From: Halanaerobiaceae bacterium
GTDB taxonomy: Bacteria > Bacillota > Halanaerobiia > Halanaerobiales > DTU029
DNA length: 7,918 bases
Direction of reading: 5' to 3'
Assembly (NCBI GenBank): GCA_012521855.1
Contig: JAAYLO010000227.1
Coordinates: 1-7,918, forward strand
A model generated the notes under the pieces. That model worked only from the letters and a program-made list of their open reading frames with translations, had not been told where the DNA came from and did not search any database. Shown in pieces: positions 1-7,063 of the stretch. A program made the translations under genes and the position numbers. Position 1 is the first letter of the stretch, and each line of letters begins with the position of its first letter.

Positions 1-5
1 GAAAT

Positions 6-14
6 AAAGGAGGG
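6..14 (+). promoter_or_regulatory. Ribosome binding site of the alpha-glucosidase gene
   Basis: The purine-rich AAAGGAGGG ends four bases before the ATG at 19. It is a near-perfect anti-16S match and supports that ATG as the start. The promoter, if there is one, lies upstream of the window. Confidence 0.75.
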
Positions 15-18
15 AAAT

Positions 19-1653
19 ATGGATAGAAAATGGTGGAAAGAGGCCGTTGTTTACCAGATCTATCCACGGAGTTTCAAGGATAGTAATGGAGACGGTATTG
101 GTGATTTGCGGGGAATTATTGAAAAACTGGATTATCTGAAGGACCTGGGTGTCGATGTTATCTGGTTGACCCCTATCTATAAATCACCAAATGATGATAA
201 TGGTTATGATGTTGCGGATTATTACCAGGTCATGGATGAATTTGGCAGCATGGATGATTTTGACCTTCTGTTGGAAGAAGTTCATAAAAGAGGACTGAAG
301 CTTATACTGGATCTGGTCATAAATCATACTTCTGATGAACATGAGTGGTTTATGGAATCCCGTTCTTCCAGGGATAATCCCAGAAGGGATTATTATATCT
401 GGCGGAAACCCCGGGATGGAAAAGAACCCAACAACTGGTTGTCCAGGTTTTCCGGACCGGCCTGGGAATATGATGAGAGGACCGGTGAGTATTACCTCCA
501 TTTATTTTCCAGAAAACAACCTGACCTTAACTGGGAAAATCCCCGGGTAAAAAACGAGATATTTGAGATGATTGACTGGTGGCTGAAAAAAGGAATTGAT
601 GGTTTCAGGATGGATGTTATTAACTTTATCGGTAAGGCGGAAGGGCTGCCTGATGCCAAAGAGCCTGACAGCCCCGAACACTATGCCAATCAGCCCCTTG
701 TTCATGAGATATTAAAGGATTTACATGAGGAAGTATTGAGCAGATATGATATAATGACTGTAGGTGAAACTCCCCATGTAACACCTGAAATTGCCCGACT
801 CTATGTGCAAAAAGACCGTAAAGAGCTGGATATGGTTTTTAGTTTTGAACATGTTTATTTAAAGGATTTTACAGGGGAGAACTTCATTCATTTCAAAAAA
901 CTGCAACAGAGATGGTCTTCCCTTATCAGGGAAGGGGGCTGGATAACCCAGTACCTGGAAAACCATGATCAGCCCAGATCAGTCTCGAAGTTTGGTGATG
1001 ATAAAAGATACAGGAAAGAATCAGCGAAGATGCTTGCTAGCATGTTACTGACCTTACCCGGGACGGTATTTATTTACCAGGGGCAGGAGATCGGCATGAC
1101 AAATGTAGAGTTTTCCGGTATTGATGATTACAATGATATCAAGACTATCAATAAATACAGAGAGGAGATCAGTAAAGGGAGAAAAGCAGAAGAGGTCCTG
1201 AAGGAACTACAGCCTGTCAGCAGGGATAACAGCAGAACACCGATGCAGTGGAACAGCAGTATTCATGCCGGTTTTACTACAGGAGAGCCCTGGTTGAAGG
1301 TTAATACAAATTATAGAGAAATTAATGTGGAAAATGAATTGAGGGATCCGGAATCTGTTTTGAATTATTATAAAAAATTACTGGTACTCAGGAAGAAATA
1401 TAAAGCACTTGTCTATGGCTCATATCAACCCATGACAGACGATGATTCTGAAATTTATGCTTATTTCAGGGAACTGGAGGATACAAAGTTATTTATTCTT
1501 TTGAATAACTCCGGCTGTCAAAAGGATTTTGATCCGGAAATGTATAATATTAAAAAGAGTAGATTATTGATTTCAAATTATCCATTAGCTGAAGAAGGGA
1601 TTGGGAAGAATCTTCTCCAGCCCTATGAAGCCAGGTTGTATATTGTAGAATGA
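19..1653 (+). CDS. malL: Oligo-1,6-glucosidase / alpha-glucosidase, GH13 family
   Basis: This 544-residue cytoplasmic glycoside hydrolase has no signal peptide. It should release glucose from the non-reducing end of short alpha-glucosides such as isomaltose, panose or other isomalto-oligosaccharides. Seen: an N-terminal TIM barrel beginning WWKEAVVYQIYPRSF, a metal-binding loop DSNGDGIGDL (21-30), D98 and H103 in DLVINHT, nucleophile D199 in GFRMDV, acid/base E250 in VGE, and transition-state D317 in NHDQPR. A C-terminal beta-sandwich begins near residue 440. Val200 directly follows the nucleophile. In the GH13_31 subfamily, Val here is associated with alpha-1,6 specificity, against Ala/Thr in alpha-1,4 enzymes. 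The runs SRSSRDNPRRDYYIWR and HLFSRKQPDLNWENP resemble MalL more than TreC, but trehalose-6-phosphate hydrolase is the main alternative and no transporter neighbour is visible to decide. The gene is complete, slightly shorter than the usual roughly 555-560 residues, and lies 37 bases upstream of the peptidase gene, so the two are probably cotranscribed. Confidence 0.93.
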   Translation: MDRKWWKEAVVYQIYPRSFKDSNGDGIGDLRGIIEKLDYLKDLGVDVIWLTPIYKSPNDDNGYDVADYYQVMDEFGSMDDFDLLLEEVHKRGLKLILDLVINHTSDEHEWFMESRSSRDNPRRDYYIWRKPRDGKEPNNWLSRFSGPAWEYDERTGEYYLHLFSRKQPDLNWENPRVKNEIFEMIDWWLKKGIDGFRMDVINFIGKAEGLPDAKEPDSPEHYANQPLVHEILKDLHEEVLSRYDIMTVGETPHVTPEIARLYVQKDRKELDMVFSFEHVYLKDFTGENFIHFKKLQQRWSSLIREGGWITQYLENHDQPRSVSKFGDDKRYRKESAKMLASMLLTLPGTVFIYQGQEIGMTNVEFSGIDDYNDIKTINKYREEISKGRKAEEVLKELQPVSRDNSRTPMQWNSSIHAGFTTGEPWLKVNTNYREINVENELRDPESVLNYYKKLLVLRKKYKALVYGSYQPMTDDDSEIYAYFRELEDTKLFILLNNSGCQKDFDPEMYNIKKSRLLISNYPLAEEGIGKNLLQPYEARLYIVE

Positions 1654-1676
1654 CATTTTCAAAAGATAAAATCTGC

Positions 1677-1683
1677 AGGAGGT
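1677..1683 (+). promoter_or_regulatory. Ribosome binding site of pepF
   Basis: A perfect AGGAGGT lies seven bases before the ATG at 1691. It fixes the start and predicts efficient independent initiation after the short gap from the preceding gene. I see no hairpin with a T-run between the two genes. Confidence 0.8.
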
Positions 1684-1690
1684 TTGAAAA

Positions 1691-3493
1691 ATGGCAAAGG
1701 AATTATTGACCAGAAAAGAAGTGAACGAAGCTTATACCTGGGATTTAACCGGGATTTATAGAAATGGGGAGGAGTACCAGTCTGCAGTAGAAGAGGTCCA
1801 GAGACTAACAGATAAGATTGCCGCTGGCTTTAAGGGTAAGCTGAGTACAGCTGAAGCCATCAATCAGTGTCTGGACAATTTACGGCTCCTGTATCAAAAG
1901 CTTTTTCTCTGTGCTGATTATTCTTATCTGGCACTTTCCGTAGATCAGACGGATGAGGAAAGCCAGAAAAGAGAACAGGAACTGGGTAATATTTTTGCAG
2001 ATATTCAAAGCAGATTGTCTTTTATCAGGTCTGAAATAATTCAGGCTGATGAGGAGGAAATAAATAGAGCAATTGAAAGCTCAAAAGAGAATAAGGGCTA
2101 TCTGGAGGAGATAATGAGGCAAAAACCTCATATGCTTCATCCAGAAGCAGAGAGAACCCTGTCTGCTTTATCAAATATCCTGAATCTGCCGTCACAGGTC
2201 TATGATATGGCTAAACTGGCAGACATGGATTTTGGAAACTTTGTTGTAGAGGGAAAAGAATATCCCCTTTCATTTGTATTGTTTGAAGAGAAATGGGTAT
2301 ATGAACCTGATAGAAAGTTAAGACATGCAGCCTTTGAGGCCTTTTCAAAAAAATTGAGGGAATACCAATATACAATAGCAACAGCTTATCAATCACAGGT
2401 CCAGAAGGAAAAAATCCTTGCCTCTCTAAGGGGATATGATTCTGTTTTTGATAGTTTATTGTTTGAACAAAAAGTGGACAGGGAGATTTATGATAGACAG
2501 ATAGATCTGATTATGGATCATCTGGCACCACATATGAGAAAATATGCCGGATTCCTCAAAGAAGTTCATGGACTGGAGGAGATGACCTTTGCTGATTTGA
2601 AGCTGGATCCTGATCCTGATTTTGAGGAAGAGATAAGTATAGAGGAGGGAGAAAAATATATCGAAAGGGCCCTTTCTGTCCTGGGTGATGATTATTTAAA
2701 TATAATTAAAAGAGCCTTTAAGGAGAGATGGATTGACTTTGTCCAGAATAAGGGTAAATCAACGGGAGCTTTCTGTATGACGCCTTATGGATCCCATCCC
2801 TTTATTTTGCTATCCTGGACCGGCAGTATGAGGGATGTATTTACACTTGCTCATGAACTGGGGCATGCCGGACACTTTTATTTGACCAATGAGAATCAAA
2901 ATATCTTTGATACAGAGCCCTCCCTTTATTTTGTTGAGGCTCCTTCAACCATGAATGAAATGCTTCTGGCCAATTATCTGATTGAGAAGATTGAAGAACC
3001 TCAAATGAAGAGGAGGGTATTATCATTAATTATCGGAGGTACCTATTACCACAATTTTGTTACACATCTTCTGGAAGCCCATTTTCAGAGAGAGGTGTAT
3101 AAAATTATAGATAGGGGAGGCAGCCTGCAGGCTTCCCTGCTGCATCAGCTGAAAAGAGAAACATTAGAGAAATTCTGGGGAGATGCCGTAAAAATCAATG
3201 AAGGGGCGGAGTTGACCTGGATGAGGCAACCGCATTATTATATGGGACTGTACCCGTATACATATAGTGCAGGCCTGACAATAGCTACTGAGGTCAGCAG
3301 AAGGATACTCAGGGAAGGACAGAAAGCAATAGCAGACTGGCTGGAGGTATTGAAAGCAGGGGGAACCAGAACGCCGGTGGAACTGGCTATGATGGCTGGT
3401 GTTGATATCCGTACAGATCAACCCCTTTTAAATACTATTGAATATATAGGTAATATGATTGAGGAGATAATTAAACTGAGTGACACGGTCTAA
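1691..3493 (+). CDS. pepF: Oligoendopeptidase F, M3 family zinc metallopeptidase
   Basis: This 600-residue protein is a cytoplasmic zinc endopeptidase that cleaves short peptides, typically around 7-17 residues, in peptide nutrition and turnover. No signal peptide is visible. Seen: the zinc motif HELGH at 388-392 (H388 and H392 ligands, E389 catalytic) within LAHELGHAGHFY, and the third ligand E416 in FVEAPSTMNE, 28 residues after the first His as expected for M3. The C-terminal substrate-pocket run HYYMGLYPYTYSAG is typical of PepF. The N-terminal half is helical and fits the PepF N-terminal domain. Length matches the family's usual roughly 600 residues, the frame is clean and no key residue is missing. 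It is preceded by the glucosidase gene and followed, after a 78-base gap, by the broken ugd. Pairing with an alpha-glucosidase suggests a nutrient-scavenging transcript rather than a functional complex. Confidence 0.95.
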   Translation: MAKELLTRKEVNEAYTWDLTGIYRNGEEYQSAVEEVQRLTDKIAAGFKGKLSTAEAINQCLDNLRLLYQKLFLCADYSYLALSVDQTDEESQKREQELGNIFADIQSRLSFIRSEIIQADEEEINRAIESSKENKGYLEEIMRQKPHMLHPEAERTLSALSNILNLPSQVYDMAKLADMDFGNFVVEGKEYPLSFVLFEEKWVYEPDRKLRHAAFEAFSKKLREYQYTIATAYQSQVQKEKILASLRGYDSVFDSLLFEQKVDREIYDRQIDLIMDHLAPHMRKYAGFLKEVHGLEEMTFADLKLDPDPDFEEEISIEEGEKYIERALSVLGDDYLNIIKRAFKERWIDFVQNKGKSTGAFCMTPYGSHPFILLSWTGSMRDVFTLAHELGHAGHFYLTNENQNIFDTEPSLYFVEAPSTMNEMLLANYLIEKIEEPQMKRRVLSLIIGGTYYHNFVTHLLEAHFQREVYKIIDRGGSLQASLLHQLKRETLEKFWGDAVKINEGAELTWMRQPHYYMGLYPYTYSAGLTIATEVSRRILREGQKAIADWLEVLKAGGTRTPVELAMMAGVDIRTDQPLLNTIEYIGNMIEEIIKLSDTV

Positions 3494-3521
3494 ATCTTAT
3501 CCAGGAGGTAATGCAGGTATA

Positions 3522-3575
3522 ATGGCGGCAGAATATCTTTTGAATAATATTATAAAAAGGAGTGGAGATATATGA
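3522..3575 (+). CDS. Possible 17-residue leader ORF coupled to ugd
   Basis: A short frame encodes MAAEYLLNNIIKRSGDI. Its TGA stop overlaps the ATG of ugd as ATGA (3572-3575), the classic arrangement for translational coupling. An AGGAGGT lies at 3503-3509, 12 bases before the ATG at 3522, which is rather long. A nearer ATG at 3511 opens only a three-codon frame, M-Q-V-stop. The peptide resembles nothing I know and has no attenuator-like run of one amino acid. ugd has its own ribosome binding site inside this frame, so coupling would be optional. It may be chance or the remnant of a lost gene start. Confidence 0.25.
   Translation: MAAEYLLNNIIKRSGDI
3557..3562 (+). promoter_or_regulatory. Ribosome binding site of ugd
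   Basis: AAGGAG sits nine bases before the ATG at 3572. That ATG opens the Rossmann motif directly (MKIAVAGAGYVGL), so the start of the broken gene is secure. Confidence 0.7.
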
Positions 3576-3736
3576 AAATAGCAGTTGCCGGCGCAGGATA
3601 TGTTGGTTTATCGTTAGGGGTCCTGCTGAGCCAGTATCATGAGGTAACAATTGTTGATCTCATCGAGGAAAAAGTGAATATGATAAACAACAGGAAATCC
3701 CCCATAGTTGATAAGGAGATTGAAGAATATTTTAGG

Positions 3737-3741
3737 AAAAA
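3737..3741 (+). other. Frameshift site in ugd: A5 tract, one base short
   Basis: The first frame reads TTT AGG AAA AAG AGT TGA and stops at 3746-3748. With six A instead of five it would read AGG AAA AAA GAG TTG AAC (R-K-K-E-L-N) and join exactly the frame that carries the rest of the Rossmann domain. A one-base contraction of a homopolymer is the simplest explanation. Such tracts are mutable and are also typical sites of sequencing error. Confidence 0.75.
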
Positions 3742-3892
3742 GAGTTGAACCTGTCTGCTACTACAGATAGTTATGAGGCATATCGAGATGCCGGGTTTGT
3801 TATTATTGCAACCCAGACAGATTATGACCCTGAAAAAAATTATTTTGATACAAGGTCAATAGACAGCGTCATAACGGCAGTTCTTTCTATCA

Positions 3893-3958
3893 ATCCTCAG
3901 GCAGTAATGGTCATTAAGTCAACTATCCTCAGGCAGTAATGGTCATTAAGTCAACTAT
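3893..3958 (+). repeat. 32-bp tandem duplication inside ugd
   Basis: The unit beginning ATCCTCAGGCAGTAATGG occupies 3893-3924 and is repeated exactly at 3925-3956. Identity runs two bases further (3957-3958), giving 34 matching bases at an offset of 32. The encoded AVMVIKSTI therefore appears twice, first before a premature TAA (3937-3939) and then in another frame leading into PVGYTKEA. Because 32 is not a multiple of three, the duplication breaks the frame; deleting one copy restores INPQAVMVIKSTIPVG. Perfect identity implies a recent event. A repeat of this size can be lost again by replication slippage. Confidence 0.95.
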
Positions 3959-4856
3959 TCCCGTTGGCTATACAAAAGAGGCCAGAGAGATGTTTAATAC
4001 GGATAATATAATCTTTTCACCTGAGTTTCTGCGGGAGGGAAAAGCCCTGTATGACAATCTCTATCCATCCAGAATTATTGTAGGAGAAAAATCGGAAAGG
4101 GCAAAGGTTTTTGCCGGTTTTCTGCTTGAGGGAGCCATTAAAAAGGATGTCCCTGTTCTTTTTACTGATTCAACAGAGGCAGAGGCCATTAAACTTTTTG
4201 CCAATACTTATCTGGCCATGCGGGTAACCTTCTTTAACGAACTGGATACTTTTGCAGAGATAAGGGGTTTAAGTACAAAAGATATTATCGAAGGGGTATG
4301 TCTTGATCCCAGAATAGGTATGCATTATAACAATCCTTCCTTCGGGTACGGCGGATACTGTCTGCCTAAAGATACGAAACAACTACTGGCCAATTATGAA
4401 AATGTCCCCAATAATTTAATTGCTGCAATTGTAGATGGAAACAGGACCAGAAAGGATCATATAGCAGATATGATCATAAAAAGACGGCCGGAGATTGTCG
4501 GGGTATATCGTTTGACAATGAAAACAAATTCAGATAATTTCCGGCACTCATCTATCCAGGGTATCATGAAGAGAATCAAGGGAAAGGGTATTGAGGTTGT
4601 CGTATATGAACCGAACCTGAAATCTGATGATTTCTTTAAATCAAGAGTAATCAGAGATCTGGATGAATTTAAAAAAATATCTGACATAATAATTACCAAC
4701 AGGTGGTCTGATGAATTGAAAAATGTAAAAGAAAAAGTGTATACAAGGGATCTCTATAATAGGGATTGAACTGGATATCCGGGATAAGTTTTACATTATT
4801 AATTATACAGGAAATAAGAAAAAAATATCGAAATAGATAAGATAAAGCCTAACTAA

Positions 4857-4862
4857 GAGGAG
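4857..4862 (+). promoter_or_regulatory. Ribosome binding site that decides the wzz start
   Basis: GAGGAG ends directly against the ATG at 4863, leaving no spacer, but lies nine bases before the in-frame ATG at 4872. The later ATG is therefore the likely start, giving MENIYQTLPD rather than MVYMENIYQ. Confidence 0.6.
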
Positions 4863-4871
4863 ATGGTATAT

Positions 4872-6089
4872 ATGGAGAATATATATCAGACATTACCTGA
4901 TAATTTTGAAGAAATTGAACTGAAGGAGTTATTACTGGATATCTGGAATAATAAAAAATTGATCTGTATAGTTTCTATTATATTTATATTAATTTCTGCA
5001 ATTTACAATTTTTTTATTGCTGACACTGTTTATGAATGTAGCAGCGAGATTTATACAAATGATTTTACCCTGATTAATGGAAATATATTGAAGAGTAATG
5101 AATATATCTCTTTTTTTAATAAACCCGGGATAAAAGGCAGATTAATTGAAAAGTATAATTTTGATATAGGCCTGGACCAGCTGGAAAAAAAGCTGATAGT
5201 GACAACCAGTAGTGATAAACACAATACTGTACTGACACTGAGAGAAACAGATAATGTACTGGCTGTTGATTTATTGAATGACTGGGTGAAATTCTTTATT
5301 GAAGAAGTGAGAGCATATATTAATAACATTAACCGTGATTATATCAATAATCTTGAAAGAATATATTTAGAAAGAGAGGCTTCATATATGGAAGCTAATA
5401 AGGCCTTGACAGAATTAAATAAAAACACAAACCTTGAGCTTCTAAAAAGCAGGTTAAGCAGGGATATCAGCAAATTAGTAGAATTAGAAAACAGCGTCCT
5501 TGTTTTGAAAAATGAAATATCTGTATTGACGGAAAAGAAAAAGTTGTTAGAGGAACAAATAGATAGGACCGATAAGTTTATTGTGACAAATGAAACCCTT
5601 GATGACAGTAGTATGGAAATATTGCTTGATTTGCTGGAGGGTAGTCGGGCAGTTAAATCTCTGATTATAGAAAAAGAGCACATTAATACCATATATATAA
5701 GTTTACAGGATCAACTTAACCAGACTGAAATTGACCTTGCTAATAAAACCCAAGAGCTGCAATTGACAATAAATAATATAGACAAACTTGGTATTTCTTT
5801 AGCATCCCTGAAGGCTGAGATAGCTCTTTTAGAGGATGAAAAGGAACTTCTGCAATTAAAGGTTTCGGAAACAAAAAAGAACTATGAAAACAGTAGAGAT
5901 GACTATTATTCTACACAGTTAGAATTGGAAAAGCTGAGTTATAATATTCCAGTAATCAGGGAAGCAGTTGTACCGGAAAGTCCAGTCAGGCCAAGAAAAA
6001 TGCTTAATCTGACTATAGCGGCTGTTCTTGGAGTATTTTTAAGTATTTTTATAATTTTTATTAAAAAATGTTTGCTGGGGAATGATTAA
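4872..6089 (+). CDS. Wzz-type polysaccharide chain-length / co-polymerase protein
   Basis: This 405-residue inner-membrane protein is expected to set chain length of a surface polysaccharide made by a Wzy-type polymerase. Seen: a cytoplasmic N-terminus with EIELKELLLDIWNNKK (15-29), a first membrane helix about 30-50, and a long extracytoplasmic region. About 150-345 is rich in heptad-like Leu/Ile/Glu/Lys and probably coiled coil. A proline-rich segment, VVPESPVRPRK, ends near 376, followed by a second membrane helix about 378-398 and a short tail, KKCLLGND. This two-helix layout with a proline motif before helix two is the Wzz/PCP signature. No Walker A/B or tyrosine-rich tail of a fused BY-kinase is present, so any kinase partner would be separate. 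A 102-base gap separates it from ugd and 15 bases separate it from the next gene. The gene is intact. wzz is a fair family name, but I withhold a specific symbol. Confidence 0.85.
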   Translation: MENIYQTLPDNFEEIELKELLLDIWNNKKLICIVSIIFILISAIYNFFIADTVYECSSEIYTNDFTLINGNILKSNEYISFFNKPGIKGRLIEKYNFDIGLDQLEKKLIVTTSSDKHNTVLTLRETDNVLAVDLLNDWVKFFIEEVRAYINNINRDYINNLERIYLEREASYMEANKALTELNKNTNLELLKSRLSRDISKLVELENSVLVLKNEISVLTEKKKLLEEQIDRTDKFIVTNETLDDSSMEILLDLLEGSRAVKSLIIEKEHINTIYISLQDQLNQTEIDLANKTQELQLTINNIDKLGISLASLKAEIALLEDEKELLQLKVSETKKNYENSRDDYYSTQLELEKLSYNIPVIREAVVPESPVRPRKMLNLTIAAVLGVFLSIFIIFIKKCLLGND

Positions 6090-6090
6090 A

Positions 6091-6099
6091 AAGGAGGAG
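6091..6099 (+). promoter_or_regulatory. Ribosome binding site of the aldo/keto reductase gene
   Basis: AAGGAGGAG begins one base after the wzz stop codon and ends five bases before the ATG at 6105. The tight spacing indicates that the reductase is cotranscribed with the chain-length gene. Confidence 0.75.
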
Positions 6100-6104
6100 T
6101 AATT

Positions 6105-6920
6105 ATGAAAAGTATTATTTTAAATTCCGGACAGGAGATGCCGGTTCTGGGTCTGGGAACCTGGCAGCTTAACGGACCTAAATGTACAGAAATAGTAAAA
6201 GAAGCACTGGAGATGGGTTACAGGCACATTGACACTGCTGATGCATATGAAAACCAGCAGGATATAGCCCCTGCTCTGCGAGCCAGTGGAATAGACCGGA
6301 ATGAATTATTTATAACCTCTAAAGTGAATAGACTTGATCTTCATTATGATGATTTTTTGAAGAAAACAGATAAAATATTGAATGAACTGGAAATTGAATA
6401 CCTGGATTTACTCCTGATCCATTGGCCCAATAAGGATATACCGATAGAGGAAACACTGAAAGCTATGGCAGAGTTGAAGGTAAGAGGAAAAGTGAAAAAT
6501 CTTGGGGTGAGTAATTTTACGGAATCCCATCTGGAAAAGGTACTGGATTTATACCCGGGGCTAATCAGTGTAAATCAGGTTGAGTTTCATCCATATTTAT
6601 ATCAAAAAGCCTTGCTGGATTATTGTCAGAAAAATGATATTGTTTTGACTGCCTATAGTCCTCTGGCCAGAGGGATGGTTTTTGAAGATAACAGGATAAA
6701 AGAGCTTGCTGAAGAATATGGGCATACTCCTGCCCAGCTGGTTTTGAAGTGGTTAGTGGAAAAAGGGATTGTTGTTATTCCCAAGGCTGGTTCAACTGCT
6801 CATTTAAAGGATAATCTGGAGGTTCTGAACATGGATTTACCTGCCAGTGCACTGGAATTACTTGATACATTCAATGAAAACAGAAGACTTATTGCTCCTT
6901 CCTTTCATGAATTCTGGTAG
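6105..6920 (+). CDS. Aldo/keto reductase, 2,5-diketo-D-gluconate reductase-like
   Basis: This 271-residue soluble oxidoreductase is expected to reduce aldehydes or ketones with NADPH in a TIM barrel. Seen: MPVLGLGTWQL at the N-terminus, the GYRHIDTADAYEN block, and a complete catalytic tetrad D43, Y48, K73 and H106 (the last in LLLIHWP). LGVSNF (133-138), NQVEFHPYL (157-165) and YSPLARG (184-190) follow, then the cofactor region VIPKAGSTAHLKDNL (224-238). In that last block the Arg that often contacts the NADPH 2'-phosphate is His233, so cofactor preference is uncertain. Length and motifs fit the small bacterial group that includes DkgA/DkgB and YvgN/YtbE-like methylglyoxal reductases; the substrate cannot be told from sequence. 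It follows wzz by 15 bases and precedes a CapD-like gene by 143 bases. A role in polysaccharide sugar metabolism is only suggested by position, and general carbonyl detoxification is equally possible. Confidence 0.93.
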   Translation: MKSIILNSGQEMPVLGLGTWQLNGPKCTEIVKEALEMGYRHIDTADAYENQQDIAPALRASGIDRNELFITSKVNRLDLHYDDFLKKTDKILNELEIEYLDLLLIHWPNKDIPIEETLKAMAELKVRGKVKNLGVSNFTESHLEKVLDLYPGLISVNQVEFHPYLYQKALLDYCQKNDIVLTAYSPLARGMVFEDNRIKELAEEYGHTPAQLVLKWLVEKGIVVIPKAGSTAHLKDNLEVLNMDLPASALELLDTFNENRRLIAPSFHEFW

Positions 6921-7048
6921 TTATTCTGACATACTGATAGTACTTCTTTAATAAATGGTAATAGACTCATTTAAAAACAGGAAAATAACAGCTTATAGAG
7001 AATAATTATAGTAATGAGTTAGGAATATAGGAAAACCTTTAAATAAAT

Positions 7049-7057
7049 GGGGAGGAG
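7049..7057 (+). promoter_or_regulatory. Ribosome binding site that supports a TTG start
   Basis: GGGGAGGAG ends six bases before TTG at 7064. No in-frame ATG lies nearby, and the ATG at 7047 is in another frame and overlaps the site. The TTG start gives MFEFIKKIIKKTK, a plausible cytoplasmic lead-in to the first membrane helix. Confidence 0.65.
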
Positions 7058-7063
7058 ATTGGC

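Larger units (their letters stand above)
3572..4769 (+). pseudogene. ugd: UDP-glucose 6-dehydrogenase, broken by two frameshifts
   Basis: The intact enzyme oxidises UDP-glucose to UDP-glucuronate with two NAD+, supplying capsule or exopolysaccharide precursors. Reading needs three frames. Segment 1 (3572-3748) carries the NAD site GAGYVGL and ends ...EEYFRKKS-stop. Segment 2 (through ELNLSATTDSYEAYRDAGFV, stopping at TAA 3937-3939) continues the Rossmann domain. Segment 3 (3939-4769) holds SPEFLREGKALYDNL, EAEAIKLFANTYLAMR, and the catalytic Cys in FGYGGYCLPKDT (about residue 253 of the repaired protein). Adding one base near 3737-3741 and removing one 32-bp copy at 3893-3958 gives 1167 bases, a 388-residue protein. 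By memory this equals the length of E. coli Ugd, and the motifs also recall that protein strongly. The lesions are -1 and +32, so they do not compensate. The cysteine-bearing segment lacks the dinucleotide site, so no single product should be active. Recent inactivation, reversible slippage and sequence error all remain possible. Confidence 0.93.

Noticed and set aside
184..501. Open frame on the minus strand inside the glucosidase gene
   Set aside because: It lies wholly within a well-supported GH13 gene. Its protein is low-complexity Ile/Pro/Gly-rich and matches no family I know, so it is a shadow frame.
3734..3748. Programmed -1 frameshifting in ugd at G AAA AAG
   Set aside because: The heptamer is not the canonical A AAA AAG, no stimulatory hairpin or upstream AGGAGG at the usual distance is evident, and a second uncompensated frameshift downstream makes a regulated read-through pointless.
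4770..4871. Promoter or terminator between ugd and wzz
   Set aside because: The gap has a TTTACA at 4790-4795 but no well-spaced -10 box, and no GC-rich hairpin with a T-run. I see nothing I can support beyond the ribosome binding site.
5339..5692. Open frame on the minus strand inside the wzz gene
   Set aside because: It is Ser/Leu/Phe-rich, as expected from reading the Glu/Lys/Leu coiled-coil region backwards, and shows no ribosome binding site or family resemblance.
6926..6954. Possible promoter: CTGACA, 17 bases, TAATAA
   Set aside because: The -35 is decent (five of six), but the -10 matches only three of six positions. In AT-rich DNA this is expected by chance; a promoter in this 143-base gap is possible but not shown.
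6965..7019. Inverted repeat ACTCATT / AATGAGT in the gap before the CapD-like gene
   Set aside because: Seven-base AT-rich arms separated by 41 bases make a weak structure. It lacks a GC-rich stem and T-run, so it is not a credible terminator and has little support as an operator.
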